A stretch of DNA of 64,000 nt, from contig JAFTKC010000006.1 of NCBI GenBank assembly GCA_017456055.1, positions 124,001 through 188,000 on the forward strand, read 5' to 3'. The first letter of the stretch is position 1, and each line of letters opens with the position of its first letter. Made by a program: the position numbers and the translations under genes. Positions 24,079-33,476 of this stretch are shown piece by piece. A model generated the notes under the pieces. The model did not search any database. It was not told the DNA's origin and was given only the letters and a program-made list of their open reading frames with translations. Source of the stretch: Clostridia bacterium. GTDB lineage: Bacteria > Bacillota > Clostridia > Christensenellales > Borkfalkiaceae.

Positions 24079-25589
24079 AAGATAGCGTGGAGTTTATCGA
24101 GGAAGTTAGGAGAGTTGACGAGTCGCTACAAAACGCAAGGTTAAACTCTATCGAGATTGACAGAGAAACTCAAAAAATAACCTATAATTTTATTTGCGAT
24201 CGTATGGTTAGCGAAGAAGTTAGAGATAGGCTACTAAAATCGGTTAGCCAGATGACTTTGCCTGCCTTTACGGAAGTTTCCGTAGTGGTTAAAAAAATCG
24301 TTAGCAACGACGAACTTATAAAAAACGCAATTTATAGATACTTAAAGGATAATTTCACTTCCATTTCCATATTCTTAAAACCTACCGACGTTATATCTAC
24401 TTGCGTTGGAAACACTGTAAAGTACGTTTTAAGGCTAACTAAAGACGGCGTTGAGTACGTAAACGTAAACGGAACGATAAGAAAGTTAAACGAATATCTT
24501 TCTAAAAATTTCTGCTCAGACTTTGCAGGAAGTACGGAAGTAAAAGAATTAGAAGAGACTATTAGTTTGATTTCAGAAGAAGTTTATCAAGCCGAACTAA
24601 AAAAGATAGAACATAGAACGATAAAAGTAAAAGACGTAGTGGTGATTGACGACGACACGATAGGCGACGTTGCCACGTATATAGAAGACGCTACTAACGG
24701 AGAAGTGACTCTTTGTGGAACGATTACCGACATAGCCGAGAGAGAGACCAAAAATGGCAAGCCGTTCTTTATAATTAAAATCGACGATACGACGGGTAAA
24801 ATCGGGGGAGTATATTTTTCTAAAAAGGGAACTCTTTCGAGAATAAAAGACTTGAAAATTGGGGACGATATAATCGCTAGGGGTTCGATAGGCGATTATA
24901 AAGGAGCGCAATCTCTAACTTACGATAAAATAAATAGGTGTACTTTCCCAAAAGATTTCGTAAAAAAGGAAAAGTATAAAAACAAAGCGCCAAAGCACTA
25001 TAAATTGGTGTTCCCAGAGCCTGCAAATACCATAAAAATGAACAGCGTTTTCGACGATTTAGAAATTCCTGAAGAACTTCTAAATAACACCTACGTGGTT
25101 TTCGATATAGAAACAACGGGGTTAGATTTAATGAACAACGGCATAACAGAAATCGGTGCTGTAAAGGTAGTTAAGGGCAAAATCGTGGAGCAATTTCAAA
25201 CGCTTATTAAACCCGACTACGCTATTAGTGAAGACAATATGGCAATCACGGGAATAACGCCCGAAATGGTAAAAGATTCGCCAAAAATCGGCAGTGTAAT
25301 TCCCGATTTTATGAAGTTTATCGAGGGAAGTATTATAGTTGCGCATAACGCAGAGTTCGACTGCAAGTTTATAAAGCGTTTCGCAGGGGCTGAAGAGTAC
25401 GACGTAAACAACAAAGTTTTAGATACTATGGAAATGACGAGAAAGTATTTGCCATTTTTAAAAAGAGCCGATTTAGCCACCCTTGCCGAACACTTTGGAA
25501 TAATATTCCACCACCATAGAGCATTGTCCGATGCGTACGCTACGGCTGAAGCGTTTATAGAACTTATGAAAATTAAGGCAAAGTCTTAA
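24066..25589 (+). CDS. polC: PolC N-terminal region, OB fold and DEDDh exonuclease without PHP or polymerase domain
   Basis: This gene sits where Firmicutes carry full-length polC (about 1,450 residues), but it encodes only 507. Residues 1 to about 205 resemble the PolC N-terminal region. An OB fold follows (starting near 212, GEVTLCGTITDIAERE), then a linker of about 50 residues, then a complete proofreading exonuclease: D347 and E349 in FDIETTGL, the Asp in AHNAEFDCKF, and the His and Asp in HHHRALSDAYA. The PHP motif HLHT is missing before the exonuclease and nothing polymerase-like follows. The stop is followed by a promoter and rimP. AAGGAG lies before the ATG. It could edit for a separate polymerase or act in repair. 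Confidence 0.85.
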   Translation: MYSLKDSVEFIEEVRRVDESLQNARLNSIEIDRETQKITYNFICDRMVSEEVRDRLLKSVSQMTLPAFTEVSVVVKKIVSNDELIKNAIYRYLKDNFTSISIFLKPTDVISTCVGNTVKYVLRLTKDGVEYVNVNGTIRKLNEYLSKNFCSDFAGSTEVKELEETISLISEEVYQAELKKIEHRTIKVKDVVVIDDDTIGDVATYIEDATNGEVTLCGTITDIAERETKNGKPFFIIKIDDTTGKIGGVYFSKKGTLSRIKDLKIGDDIIARGSIGDYKGAQSLTYDKINRCTFPKDFVKKEKYKNKAPKHYKLVFPEPANTIKMNSVFDDLEIPEELLNNTYVVFDIETTGLDLMNNGITEIGAVKVVKGKIVEQFQTLIKPDYAISEDNMAITGITPEMVKDSPKIGSVIPDFMKFIEGSIIVAHNAEFDCKFIKRFAGAEEYDVNNKVLDTMEMTRKYLPFLKRADLATLAEHFGIIFHHHRALSDAYATAEAFIELMKIKAKS

Positions 25590-25618
25590 AAAAGAGTTTA
25601 TAAAAACGTTAAAAACAC

Positions 25619-25647
25619 TTGCAAAAAGCAAAAAAAAATGTTAGAAT
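25619..25647 (+). promoter_or_regulatory. SigA-type promoter of the rimP-nusA-infB operon
   Basis: TTGCAA at 25619-25624 and TAGAAT at 25642-25647, 17 bases apart, placed between the shortened polC and rimP. Confidence 0.7.
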
Positions 25648-25673
25648 AATCATAGTAAGATTTAGACTTGACT

Positions 25674-25700
25674 TATGAGAACGGTTTTGCCGTTCTCATA
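25674..25700 (+). other. Leader hairpin upstream of rimP
   Basis: A perfect 11-bp stem (25674-25684 with 25690-25700) with loop TTTTG. It lies in the presumed 5-prime leader. The sequence after it (TTTCATT) is a poor T-run, so it may be a weak attenuator or an RNA-stability element. Confidence 0.5.
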
Positions 25701-25720
25701 TTTCATTAGTTGGGGTAAAA

Positions 25721-26185
25721 ATGAAAGTAAAAAGCAATAGTGAAATATTAGAGTTTTGTGCTAAAATCGGGCAAACGGTAGGCGTAGAAGTCGTAGAAGT
25801 GGAGTTTAAGCAGGGCAAAAATCCAACGCTAACCATCTTTATTGATAGAGAAGGCGGAATAGATTTAGACGCTTGCGAAACTTTTCATAGGGCGATAAAC
25901 GATCCGCTTGACGAGTTAGATCCAACGTTTGGCGAGCCGTACACGTTAAACGTTTCAAGTTTGGGAGCAGACAGACCTTTTAAGACGGAGAAAGATTTTA
26001 ATTCACATATCGGCAAGATGGTGGAAGTAAAACTAAACGTTGCAATAAAAGGCAAAAAGTATTACGAAGGAGAACTCCTATCTTACGACGGCGATAGAAT
26101 AGTTTTGAAAGTTGACGCTAAAAATACTCTCTCAATTGAACTAAAGAGCATAGTCAAAGTAAATTCATACATTGACTTTAATTAA
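25721..26185 (+). CDS. rimP: Ribosome maturation factor RimP
   Basis: Assists maturation of the 30S ribosomal subunit. 154 residues, the usual length, with the N-terminal domain containing VEVVEVEFKQGKNPTLTIFIDREGG and LDACETFHRAINDPLDELDP, then SSLGADRPFKTEKDF and a C-terminal SH3-like domain. It leads the conserved rimP-nusA-rnpM-ylxQ-infB-rbfA operon. A promoter and a hairpin lie in the 131 bases upstream. Confidence 0.93.
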   Translation: MKVKSNSEILEFCAKIGQTVGVEVVEVEFKQGKNPTLTIFIDREGGIDLDACETFHRAINDPLDELDPTFGEPYTLNVSSLGADRPFKTEKDFNSHIGKMVEVKLNVAIKGKKYYEGELLSYDGDRIVLKVDAKNTLSIELKSIVKVNSYIDFN

Positions 26186-26215
26186 AATTTAATAAACATA
26201 ATCAAGGAGAAAAAC

Positions 26216-27313
26216 ATGATCAATCAAGATTTCTTTATGGCGCTTGAAGTGCTAGACAAAGAGAAAGGAATTTCAGAACAAGAATTTATATCTGCTTTAG
26301 AAGAAGCAATGGTTATCGCAAACAAGAAGATGACAGGCTTTGCAAGCGACGTAAAAATTAAATTAAACCACGACAAAAAGTCAATAGAAATTTTCAGCGT
26401 TAGAACTATCGTTGAAGAAGTGGTTGATATCGATAAAGAAATCAGTTTAGAAGACGCTCAAAAGGTTAAAAAATCTTATAAACTTGGCGACCAATTCACC
26501 GTAGAAATTAAATCTAAAGATTTCGGCAGAATCGCAGCGCAAACGGCTAAGCAAGTTTTAACTCAAAAACTTCGTGAAATTGAAAGAGAAAACACCGTTA
26601 GCGAGTTTGAAGATAAAGAAGGCGAACTTATGGTTTGCACGGTTAGAAGAATTGAAAACGGCAACGTTTACGTGGAAATCGGCGGTAGTCAAATTGAGGG
26701 CGTTATGGTTGCTCGTGACCAAGTTCCTGGTGAAAAATACGAACTTAATCAAAGACTTAACGTTTTCGTTAAGAGAATTAAAAACACGGGTAGAAACGCG
26801 CAAATCGTTGTTTCTCGTACGTCAACCGGCTTAGTTAAGCGTTTATTTGAAAACGAAGTTCCAGAAATCAAGCAAGGCGTAGTAGTTATTAAGAGCATAG
26901 CGAGAGAAGCAGGTCAAAGAACTAAGATTGCTATCTATAGCGACGATCCAATGGTAGACGCTATCGGCGCTTGCGTTGGTAATAAGGGAACTAGAGTTAA
27001 CGCTATCGTTAGCGAACTCGGTGGAGAAAAAATAGACATTATTCCTTGGAGTGAAAACCCACTTGAATATATTTCAAGAGCGTTGTCACCTGCAAGAGTA
27101 TTAAAGGTAATACAAACTGGTGAAGATAGTGCAGTAGCAATCGTTCCAGACGATAAGTTGTCACTTGCAATCGGCAGAAGTGGTCAAAACGCAAGACTTG
27201 CAGTTAGATTAACCAATTGGAAAATTGACGTTAAGAGTCAAAGTAAAGCGCTTGCTGAACTTGGCGAAGACGTAGTTGCAGATATTCCACAAGATATTAC
27301 CGAAGAAGAGTAA
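26216..27313 (+). CDS. nusA: Transcription termination/antitermination factor NusA
   Basis: Binds RNA polymerase and controls pausing, termination and antitermination. The N-terminal polymerase-binding domain (about residues 1-125) is followed by an S1 domain (GELMVCTVRRIENGNVYVEI) and two KH domains, with GACVGNKGTRVNAIVSELGG and LAIGRSGQNARLAVRLT as the KH signatures. At 365 residues it is the short Firmicutes form without the C-terminal repeats of proteobacteria. AAGGAG precedes the ATG. Confidence 0.95.
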   Translation: MINQDFFMALEVLDKEKGISEQEFISALEEAMVIANKKMTGFASDVKIKLNHDKKSIEIFSVRTIVEEVVDIDKEISLEDAQKVKKSYKLGDQFTVEIKSKDFGRIAAQTAKQVLTQKLREIERENTVSEFEDKEGELMVCTVRRIENGNVYVEIGGSQIEGVMVARDQVPGEKYELNQRLNVFVKRIKNTGRNAQIVVSRTSTGLVKRLFENEVPEIKQGVVVIKSIAREAGQRTKIAIYSDDPMVDAIGACVGNKGTRVNAIVSELGGEKIDIIPWSENPLEYISRALSPARVLKVIQTGEDSAVAIVPDDKLSLAIGRSGQNARLAVRLTNWKIDVKSQSKALAELGEDVVADIPQDITEEE

Positions 27314-27325
27314 ATCGGGGGCTTA

Positions 27326-27586
27326 ATGAATAAAAAAATTCCAATGCGAACCTGTATAGTATGCAGAAAATCGCTACCTAAAAAAGAACTTTATCGCATA
27401 GTAAAAAGTGGTGAAGAAATTTTTCTCGATAAAACGGGCAAAGCCAACGGCAGAGGGGCTTACGTTTGCTCTGATCAAGAGTGCTTTAAGAAACTCAAGA
27501 AAGGAAAGATGCTAAATAAGGCGTTTTCTATGGAAGTAAAAGAAGAAGTTTACGATAAACTTTTGGAGGCACTAATTGGAGAATAA
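27326..27586 (+). CDS. rnpM: YlxR/RnpM family RNA-binding protein
   Basis: 86-residue protein with the YlxR signature: MRTCIVCRKSLPKKELYRIV near the N-terminus and GKANGRGAYVCSDQECFKK in the middle. In Bacillus subtilis the homologue (RnpM) binds RNase P RNA and modulates its activity. The position between nusA and ylxQ is conserved. Its 3-prime end overlaps the next gene by 11 bases. Confidence 0.9.
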   Translation: MNKKIPMRTCIVCRKSLPKKELYRIVKSGEEIFLDKTGKANGRGAYVCSDQECFKKLKKGKMLNKAFSMEVKEEVYDKLLEALIGE

Positions 27587-27896
27587 AACGAAGGCGCAAA
27601 CCTTTATCGGTTTTGCAATGAGAAAAGGCAGTTTTAAGATAGGCGTAAACGCAATTTACACCCTAAGGAGAGCGTCGCTACTAATAGTGTGCTCGACGGC
27701 GGGGGCTGATACCAATAGACAAGCGATAAAACTTGCGAGGAGATTTAATTGTAGACTTCTTAAGATTATACGTCCACTAAAAGAAGTGACGTATAGGGAA
27801 AACGCTAAACTTATGGCTATAACGGATATCGCGCTTGCAAACGCAATTATTGAAAACGGGAAAGAAGAGTTTATTGAGGTTGATTTAGGAGAGTAA
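27576..27896 (+). CDS. ylxQ: YlxQ, L7Ae/L30e-like RNA-binding protein
   Basis: 106-residue protein of the ribosomal L7Ae family (KINK-turn RNA binders). Recognisable text is [20 protein letters not shown] and [20 protein letters not shown]. The start is TTG at 27576 with GGAGG at 27565-27569 inside the end of rnpM. The gene order rnpM-ylxQ-infB is the standard Firmicutes one. The cellular role of YlxQ is not settled. Confidence 0.88.
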   Translation: MENKTKAQTFIGFAMRKGSFKIGVNAIYTLRRASLLIVCSTAGADTNRQAIKLARRFNCRLLKIIRPLKEVTYRENAKLMAITDIALANAIIENGKEEFIEVDLGE

Positions 27897-27898
27897 AA

Positions 27899-30433
27899 AT
27901 GGCAGAACAAACAAAAATGCGTATCGAAAATATTAAAAAAATCAGCGAAATTTTATCAAAGGGCACTATCAAAGACGTTTTGAATGCTTTTAGCGAAGAC
28001 GAATTAAAGACTAAAGAATTCAAAAAGTCGGTTGAGGAAAAATTAAATAATATAAAACTTCAAAAAGAACAAGCGGAAAAGGTAGAGGAAACTAAAAAAG
28101 TAGTTGAAACTCCAGTAGAAGTTGCCGAAGTAAAAGAAGAAAAGAAAGTTGAAGTTGAAGAAGAAATCAAAGAAGAAAAGGTTGAAGAGCCACTAAAGGA
28201 AGAGCCTAAACCCGTAGAGCCAACTCCCGCTGAAAAACCACGTCCATCGTTTATCGTTAGAAGAGCGGAGTTTACTCCTGAAAAGCCAAAGAGAGAAAAT
28301 CCACCGAGAACGGATAGACCTGATAGAAGAGAGGGTGGTAATTTCTCTAAAAATCGTGGTGCAACCAGCTTTAACAACGGCTTTAATAAGGGCGCGAAAC
28401 CCGAAGGTAGAACGGATAGGCCACAAGGCTTTAAAAAGCCTACTCAAAGCACCTACGTTGCCGCTCCTATAGTAATTAACGAAAACAACAAGAGAAATTC
28501 AAACAAGAAAAAGCAAAACGTAGATAGACAATTTGAAGATAAAAAGGCAGTTAGTAAGCGTTCTTTAATTAGGAGCGTTGATATCGACGATTTCGACGAG
28601 AATAAGACGGGCTATAGAAAAGTTCGTCCTGCAAAAAAGAATAAAGAACAAGTAGAAACTAACGTAATTAAGATTGAAAAAGCAGTAATCACTACCGAGA
28701 TGATTCCACTTAAGATATTGAGTGAAAAAATCGGTATTACGGCAGCGGAAATCACTAAGAGATTGTTTAAGGAAGGCATTATGAAAACCATAAACGACTC
28801 TATTGATTTTGATACCGCCGCATTTATTGCAGACGAAATAGGCGTGCAATTAGAACTTAAACTCGGCAAGACGGCGGAAGACGTTTTAAGCGAAGAGTTC
28901 GGCACGGAAGTTGACGACGAGGCAAGTTTAGTTCGTCGTCCACCGGTTGTCACCGTTATGGGACACGTTGACCACGGCAAAACTTCAATTCTAGATAGAA
29001 TTAGAAAGTCTAACGTGACGGCAGGAGAGGCTGGTGGTATTACACAACATATCGGCGCATATCAAGTTTCGGTTGACGGTCAACCAATAACTTTCTTAGA
29101 TACACCGGGACACGCTGCGTTCACGGCTATGAGAGCAAGGGGTGCTGAAGTCACCGATATAGCAATTCTAGTAGTCGCTGCAGACGACGGAATTATGCCA
29201 CAAACCGTTGAAGCAATAAGCCACGCTAAAGCGGCAGACGTTCCAATTATCGTTGCCGTTAATAAAATGGACAAGCCCGAAGCAAATATCGAAAGAGTTA
29301 AAACGGGCTTGACTGAAAACGGACTTCTCCCTGAAGAGTGGGGTGGAGATACTATCGTTTGTCCGGTATCTGCAAAAACGGGCGCAGGGTTCGACGACTT
29401 ATTAAGTAGCGTAAACGTAGTTGCCGAAATTAAGGACTTAAAGGCTAACCCTAATAGAAAGGCAAAGGGCGTAGTTATAGAGGCTAAACTAGACCAAAGC
29501 AAAGGTCCTATTGCAACCGTATTAGTTCAAAACGGAACGCTCAACGTTTCAGACAACGTAATTGTTGGAACGGTCACTGGTAAAATTCGTGCTATGACCG
29601 ACGATAAGGGTAGAAAAATCACCCACGCAGGTCCATCAACTCCAGTATCTATTATGGGACTTAGTGAAGTGCCTGAAGCAGGCGACGTATTGTTCGCAGG
29701 CGAAGAGGAAAAACTTATTAAGATGGTAGTCGAAGAGCGTAGAAATAAAGAGAGAGAAAGCATGATTAGAGCGTCTTCTAAAGTTTCACTTGACGAAGTA
29801 TTTAGTAAGATTGCCGAAGGCGAAATGAAAGTGCTTAATATGATCGTTAAGGCAGACGTTCAAGGCTCGGTTGAAGCAGTTAAACAATCAATGGAAAAAC
29901 TCTCTAACGAAGAAGTTAGAGTTAACGTTATCCACGCTGCAGCAGGCGCAATCAAAGAGTCGGATATTATGCTTGCAGAATCTTCAAACGCAATCATTAT
30001 TGGCTTTAACGTACGTCCTGATTCAAACGCAAAACAAATTGCAGAAAAGAGTGGCGTAGATATTAAACTTTATAGAGTTATCTACGAAGCAATCGAAGAC
30101 GTTGAAAAAGCGCTTAAAGGTATGCTTGCTCCTAAGTTTAGCGAAATTTACCTTGGTAAAGCCGAAGTTAGAGAAGTGTTTAAGATTTCAGGCGTTGGTC
30201 AAGTTGCAGGTTGCTACGTAGTAGAGGGTAAGATTTTAAGAAATAGTAAACTTCGTATTTATCGCGATGACGTTATGATTTGCGAAGGAAACGTATTGCA
30301 ATTAAAGAGATTTAAGGACGACGTTAAGGAAGTTGCTCAAGGCTTTGAGTGTGGTATTTCTATCGAGAGATTTAACGACATTAAGGTTGGCGACTTTATC
30401 GAAAGTTATCAAGTAGAAGAGAGAAAAGATTAA
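27899..30433 (+). CDS. infB: Translation initiation factor IF-2
   Basis: GTPase that places initiator tRNA on the 30S subunit. 844 residues. The N-terminal 240 residues are low-complexity, rich in Glu, Lys and Pro, then basic with Asn/Arg repeats, as usual. An IF2-N helical domain follows at about 265-320. The G domain has [16 protein letters not shown] and NKMD, and the domains that bind fMet-tRNA follow to the C-terminus. Two bases separate it from ylxQ and its stop overlaps the rbfA start by one base. Confidence 0.97.
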   Translation: MAEQTKMRIENIKKISEILSKGTIKDVLNAFSEDELKTKEFKKSVEEKLNNIKLQKEQAEKVEETKKVVETPVEVAEVKEEKKVEVEEEIKEEKVEEPLKEEPKPVEPTPAEKPRPSFIVRRAEFTPEKPKRENPPRTDRPDRREGGNFSKNRGATSFNNGFNKGAKPEGRTDRPQGFKKPTQSTYVAAPIVINENNKRNSNKKKQNVDRQFEDKKAVSKRSLIRSVDIDDFDENKTGYRKVRPAKKNKEQVETNVIKIEKAVITTEMIPLKILSEKIGITAAEITKRLFKEGIMKTINDSIDFDTAAFIADEIGVQLELKLGKTAEDVLSEEFGTEVDDEASLVRRPPVVTVMGHVDHGKTSILDRIRKSNVTAGEAGGITQHIGAYQVSVDGQPITFLDTPGHAAFTAMRARGAEVTDIAILVVAADDGIMPQTVEAISHAKAADVPIIVAVNKMDKPEANIERVKTGLTENGLLPEEWGGDTIVCPVSAKTGAGFDDLLSSVNVVAEIKDLKANPNRKAKGVVIEAKLDQSKGPIATVLVQNGTLNVSDNVIVGTVTGKIRAMTDDKGRKITHAGPSTPVSIMGLSEVPEAGDVLFAGEEEKLIKMVVEERRNKERESMIRASSKVSLDEVFSKIAEGEMKVLNMIVKADVQGSVEAVKQSMEKLSNEEVRVNVIHAAAGAIKESDIMLAESSNAIIIGFNVRPDSNAKQIAEKSGVDIKLYRVIYEAIEDVEKALKGMLAPKFSEIYLGKAEVREVFKISGVGQVAGCYVVEGKILRNSKLRIYRDDVMICEGNVLQLKRFKDDVKEVAQGFECGISIERFNDIKVGDFIESYQVEERKD

Positions 30434-30807
30434 TGCAAAGAAGAAGATCTAACGTAAATCGTTCGGATAGAATAAACGCTGAACTTCAAAAAGAGATATA
30501 TGAAATTATATCTAGAAGGCTCAAAAACCCTTTAATTACCGAAATGTTTTCGGTATTAAAGGTGGATTGTGCTAAAGACCTTTCGTACGCAAAAGTGTAC
30601 ATTAGCGTTTATTCAAAGAACGAAGAAAAAAAGAGCGCTACTTTTAAGGCTATAAAAGAAGACGCAAAAAAAATTAGGTACGAACTCTCTAAAAGTATGA
30701 CGGTTAGAACCGTTCCCGAACTTAATTTTATTCTCGACGATTCGATGGACTACAGCGATAAGATGAATAAACTATTTAAAGAAATCAAAAAGGGTGAAGA
30801 TAATTAA
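30433..30807 (+). CDS. rbfA: Ribosome-binding factor A
   Basis: KH-like protein that binds immature 30S subunits and helps mature the 5-prime end of 16S rRNA. 124 residues with SDRINAELQKEIYEIISRRL at the N-terminus and DLSYAKVYISVYS in the middle, both typical. It starts within the stop codon of infB (TTAATG) and ends within the start of nrnA, so the three are tightly coupled. Confidence 0.93.
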   Translation: MQRRRSNVNRSDRINAELQKEIYEIISRRLKNPLITEMFSVLKVDCAKDLSYAKVYISVYSKNEEKKSATFKAIKEDAKKIRYELSKSMTVRTVPELNFILDDSMDYSDKMNKLFKEIKKGEDN

Positions 30808-31766
30808 TGAATTTTACTCTTATTAAAGACTTTGCGAATATTTTAAGAAAAGAAAAAAGCGTTGCGGTTATTTGCCATATCCGTCCCGATGGGGATGCGA
30901 TAGGTAGCGCCGTTGCGCTTTATCTCGGTTTAAATAGCATAAATATAAAAGCAGAAGTGTTTTGTGACGACAATATTCCACAAAAGTTTAACTTTTTAGA
31001 AAGCGTAGGCGATATTAAGAGAGAGTTTAAGGGCGAATTTTCGGCTATTATTTCGGTGGACTCTGCCGACATAACGAGAGTGGGCGATTTTGCGGGTACT
31101 TTCGATAGACACAAAAACACTTTTAACCTTGACCATCACGTTTCAAACAATCGCTACGCTAAGTATAATTTCGTTTTAGATTTAGCAAGCAACGCAGAAA
31201 ACGTATTTGCGCTATTAAAAGAGTTAAAAGTTAATATAACCAAAGAAATAGCAAATCTATTACTTATGGGGGTTATGACGGACACGGGTGGATTTAAGCA
31301 CAAAAACGTGACGGAAGAAACCTTAAAAACGGCAAGTGAACTAATTAAATACGGTGCTGACAACACCTTGATTTACTACAATTGCTTTACTAAACAAACT
31401 AAACAAAGAGCCAAACTTTTTGCTTTGACGATGAGCAAAATAAGGTATTTTTTAGACCAAAGGTTTGTAGTAATTTCAATATTTAAAAAGGATTTGCAAG
31501 AAACGGGCGCTACGCCGGATGAAACCGAGGGCTTTATTGATTTTATAATGGGAATCGATGGTGTGGAAGTCGGCGCAAGCGTTATGCAAATGGAAGAAAA
31601 TAAATATAAAATCAGTTTTAGAGGAAAAGAGACGGACGTTAACGCCGTTGCGCAAGCCTTTGGTGGTGGCGGACACGTTTTGGCGAGTGGTTGCCAAATT
31701 TACGGCGAATACGAAGAAGTAATAGATAAAATTTGCTACGCCGTTAAGGTTAATATAAGAGATTAA
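30807..31766 (+). CDS. nrnA: DHH/DHHA1 phosphoesterase, NrnA-type oligoribonuclease/pAp phosphatase
   Basis: Degrades short RNA fragments and dephosphorylates pAp. 319 residues with DHH motifs in order: ICHIRPDGDAIGSAVAL, SVDSADITR, NLDHHVSN (the DHH triad) and GVMTDTGGF, then the DHHA1 domain with the substrate loop GGGGHVLASG. Located between rbfA and truB as in many Firmicutes. The start overlaps the rbfA stop by one base. Confidence 0.92.
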   Translation: MNFTLIKDFANILRKEKSVAVICHIRPDGDAIGSAVALYLGLNSINIKAEVFCDDNIPQKFNFLESVGDIKREFKGEFSAIISVDSADITRVGDFAGTFDRHKNTFNLDHHVSNNRYAKYNFVLDLASNAENVFALLKELKVNITKEIANLLLMGVMTDTGGFKHKNVTEETLKTASELIKYGADNTLIYYNCFTKQTKQRAKLFALTMSKIRYFLDQRFVVISIFKKDLQETGATPDETEGFIDFIMGIDGVEVGASVMQMEENKYKISFRGKETDVNAVAQAFGGGGHVLASGCQIYGEYEEVIDKICYAVKVNIRD

Positions 31767-31768
31767 AA

Positions 31769-32617
31769 ATGAAAGGTTTTATAAACTTAATTAAGCCAAA
31801 GGATATGAGTTCGGCGTACGCAGTTGGGGCGGTAAAGAAAAAGTTTAATTTGCCGTGTGGACATATGGGCACGTTAGACCCTATGGCAGACGGAGTGTTG
31901 CCCGTAGGCGTACATAAAACTTCAAGGCTATTTAATTATTTACTAGATAAGAAAAAAACGTATATAGCAGAGTTTACTTTCGGGTATTCTACCGATACGT
32001 TAGATATAACGGGCAAAATAGAAGATAAAACGAGCGTAGTGCCAAGCGTAAGCGATATCAAAAAGGTGCTCCCAACCTTCATTGGGGAAATCGACCAAAT
32101 TCCACCAAAATATTCGGCAAAATGCATTGCGGGAAAACGTGGCTACGAACTAGCAAGAAAGGGTATAGATTTTACCTTAGAAGCAAAAAAAGTTAGTATT
32201 TTAGATGTAAAACTTTTAGAGCAAACGGGAGAAAATTCATATTCATTTCAAATAGAATGTAGGGGCGGTACGTATATAAGGTCGCTTGCAAGAGATATCG
32301 GCGAAGCAGTTGGCTCAATGGCAGTAATGAGTAAACTAACTACGAGTGTTTCGGGGATATTTACCTTAGAAAACGGCGTTTCAGTAGAAGAATTTAAGGC
32401 TAGTTCTAATCCTGAAAAATACCTAATTTCGCCCGATTTAGCCGTAGATTTTCCAAAAGTAGTTTTGACAAATAATCAAGCGACGAGAATACTAAACGGC
32501 TTATTTGATAAATACGAACTGCAAGACGGACTATATAGAGTATATAACGAAAACGAGTTTTGGGGCGTGGGTTCGAGCAAAAAAGGAGTGCTTAAAATTG
32601 ACGCGTACGTTAGATAA
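31769..32617 (+). CDS. truB: tRNA pseudouridine-55 synthase TruB
   Basis: Makes pseudouridine 55 in the T-loop of tRNAs. The catalytic Asp is in GTLDPMADGVLPV near residue 37, and the uridine-binding block KKTYIAEFTFGYSTDTLD follows. GGTYIRSLARDIGEAVG is the second conserved motif. 282 residues, normal for the family. The end overlaps ribF by 20 bases. Confidence 0.95.
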   Translation: MKGFINLIKPKDMSSAYAVGAVKKKFNLPCGHMGTLDPMADGVLPVGVHKTSRLFNYLLDKKKTYIAEFTFGYSTDTLDITGKIEDKTSVVPSVSDIKKVLPTFIGEIDQIPPKYSAKCIAGKRGYELARKGIDFTLEAKKVSILDVKLLEQTGENSYSFQIECRGGTYIRSLARDIGEAVGSMAVMSKLTTSVSGIFTLENGVSVEEFKASSNPEKYLISPDLAVDFPKVVLTNNQATRILNGLFDKYELQDGLYRVYNENEFWGVGSSKKGVLKIDAYVR

Positions 32618-33476
32618 AGTAGTAATTGCACTAGGCTACTTCGACAGTGTTCACGTAGGGCATAGAGAAGTGATAAAAAGGGCAAAAACTCTTGCAGAAA
32701 AACTTAATAGTAGACTAGTGGTTTTCACCTTTTCGGGAAATTTAAAAGCCGTGCTAAACGGGGAAGAAGAAAGGTGTATTTATTCTTCTAAAGAGCGTGA
32801 AATTTTGCTCAAGGAATTAGGCGTTAGCGAGATTTATTTTGCACCTACCGACCTTGATTTTTTGTCACTTGGAAAACTCGCTTTTTTAAATAAACTCAAT
32901 AGACTTTATAATATATCCGGCTACGTTTGTGGAAGAGATTATAAATTCGGTAGATTTGCAAAAGGAAGCGCAATCGACTTAGAAAGATACGCTAACTCTA
33001 AAGGTCAAGAATTAGAAATTGTAGATTTCGTTAATTTCGATAACGAGAAAGTTTCTACTTCCATAATTAAAAAATTGATTTCTCAAGGCGAAATTGAAAA
33101 GGTAAACGTGCTTTTAGGTAAAAACTTTTTTATCTTGGGTGAAGTTTTTAAGGATAGAGGGATTGGAAGCGAACTTGGTTTTCCAACCGTAAATATTAAA
33201 ATTAGCCCTCAAAAGCAGATGATAAAAAGTGGCGTATATGCGGGCAAAGTTAAATTTGACGGCAAAATATACAAGGCGCTAATTAACGTGGGGGGAAGAC
33301 CTACTTTTAATCTTGAAGAAAGACTAATCGAGGCGCATTTAATAGATTTCGACGGAGATTTATACGGAAAAACTTTAATCGTAGAATTTGATAAGTTTAT
33401 AAGAGAGTTGGTTAAATTTGATAAACCCGAAAAACTAAAAGAACAAATAGAAAAGGACAAAGAAAAGGTAAACTAG
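32598..33476 (+). CDS. ribF: Bifunctional riboflavin kinase/FAD synthetase RibF
   Basis: Makes FMN and FAD from riboflavin. The N-terminal adenylyltransferase domain shows ALGYFDSVHVGHREVI (with the HxGH motif) and SSKEREILLKELGV; the C-terminal kinase domain shows GIGSELGFPTVNI and YKALINVGGRPTF. I start at TTG 32598, which has AAGGAG at 32583-32588, giving 292 residues. The longer in-frame ATG at 32505 would add unrelated residues and lies deep in truB. Confidence 0.92.
   Translation: MTRTLDKVVIALGYFDSVHVGHREVIKRAKTLAEKLNSRLVVFTFSGNLKAVLNGEEERCIYSSKEREILLKELGVSEIYFAPTDLDFLSLGKLAFLNKLNRLYNISGYVCGRDYKFGRFAKGSAIDLERYANSKGQELEIVDFVNFDNEKVSTSIIKKLISQGEIEKVNVLLGKNFFILGEVFKDRGIGSELGFPTVNIKISPQKQMIKSGVYAGKVKFDGKIYKALINVGGRPTFNLEERLIEAHLIDFDGDLYGKTLIVEFDKFIRELVKFDKPEKLKEQIEKDKEKVN

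Noticed and set aside
32505-32597. N-terminal extension of RibF from an upstream ATG
   Set aside because: It lies within truB, lacks a ribosome binding site and adds residues not typical of RibF; TTG 32598 has AAGGAG.
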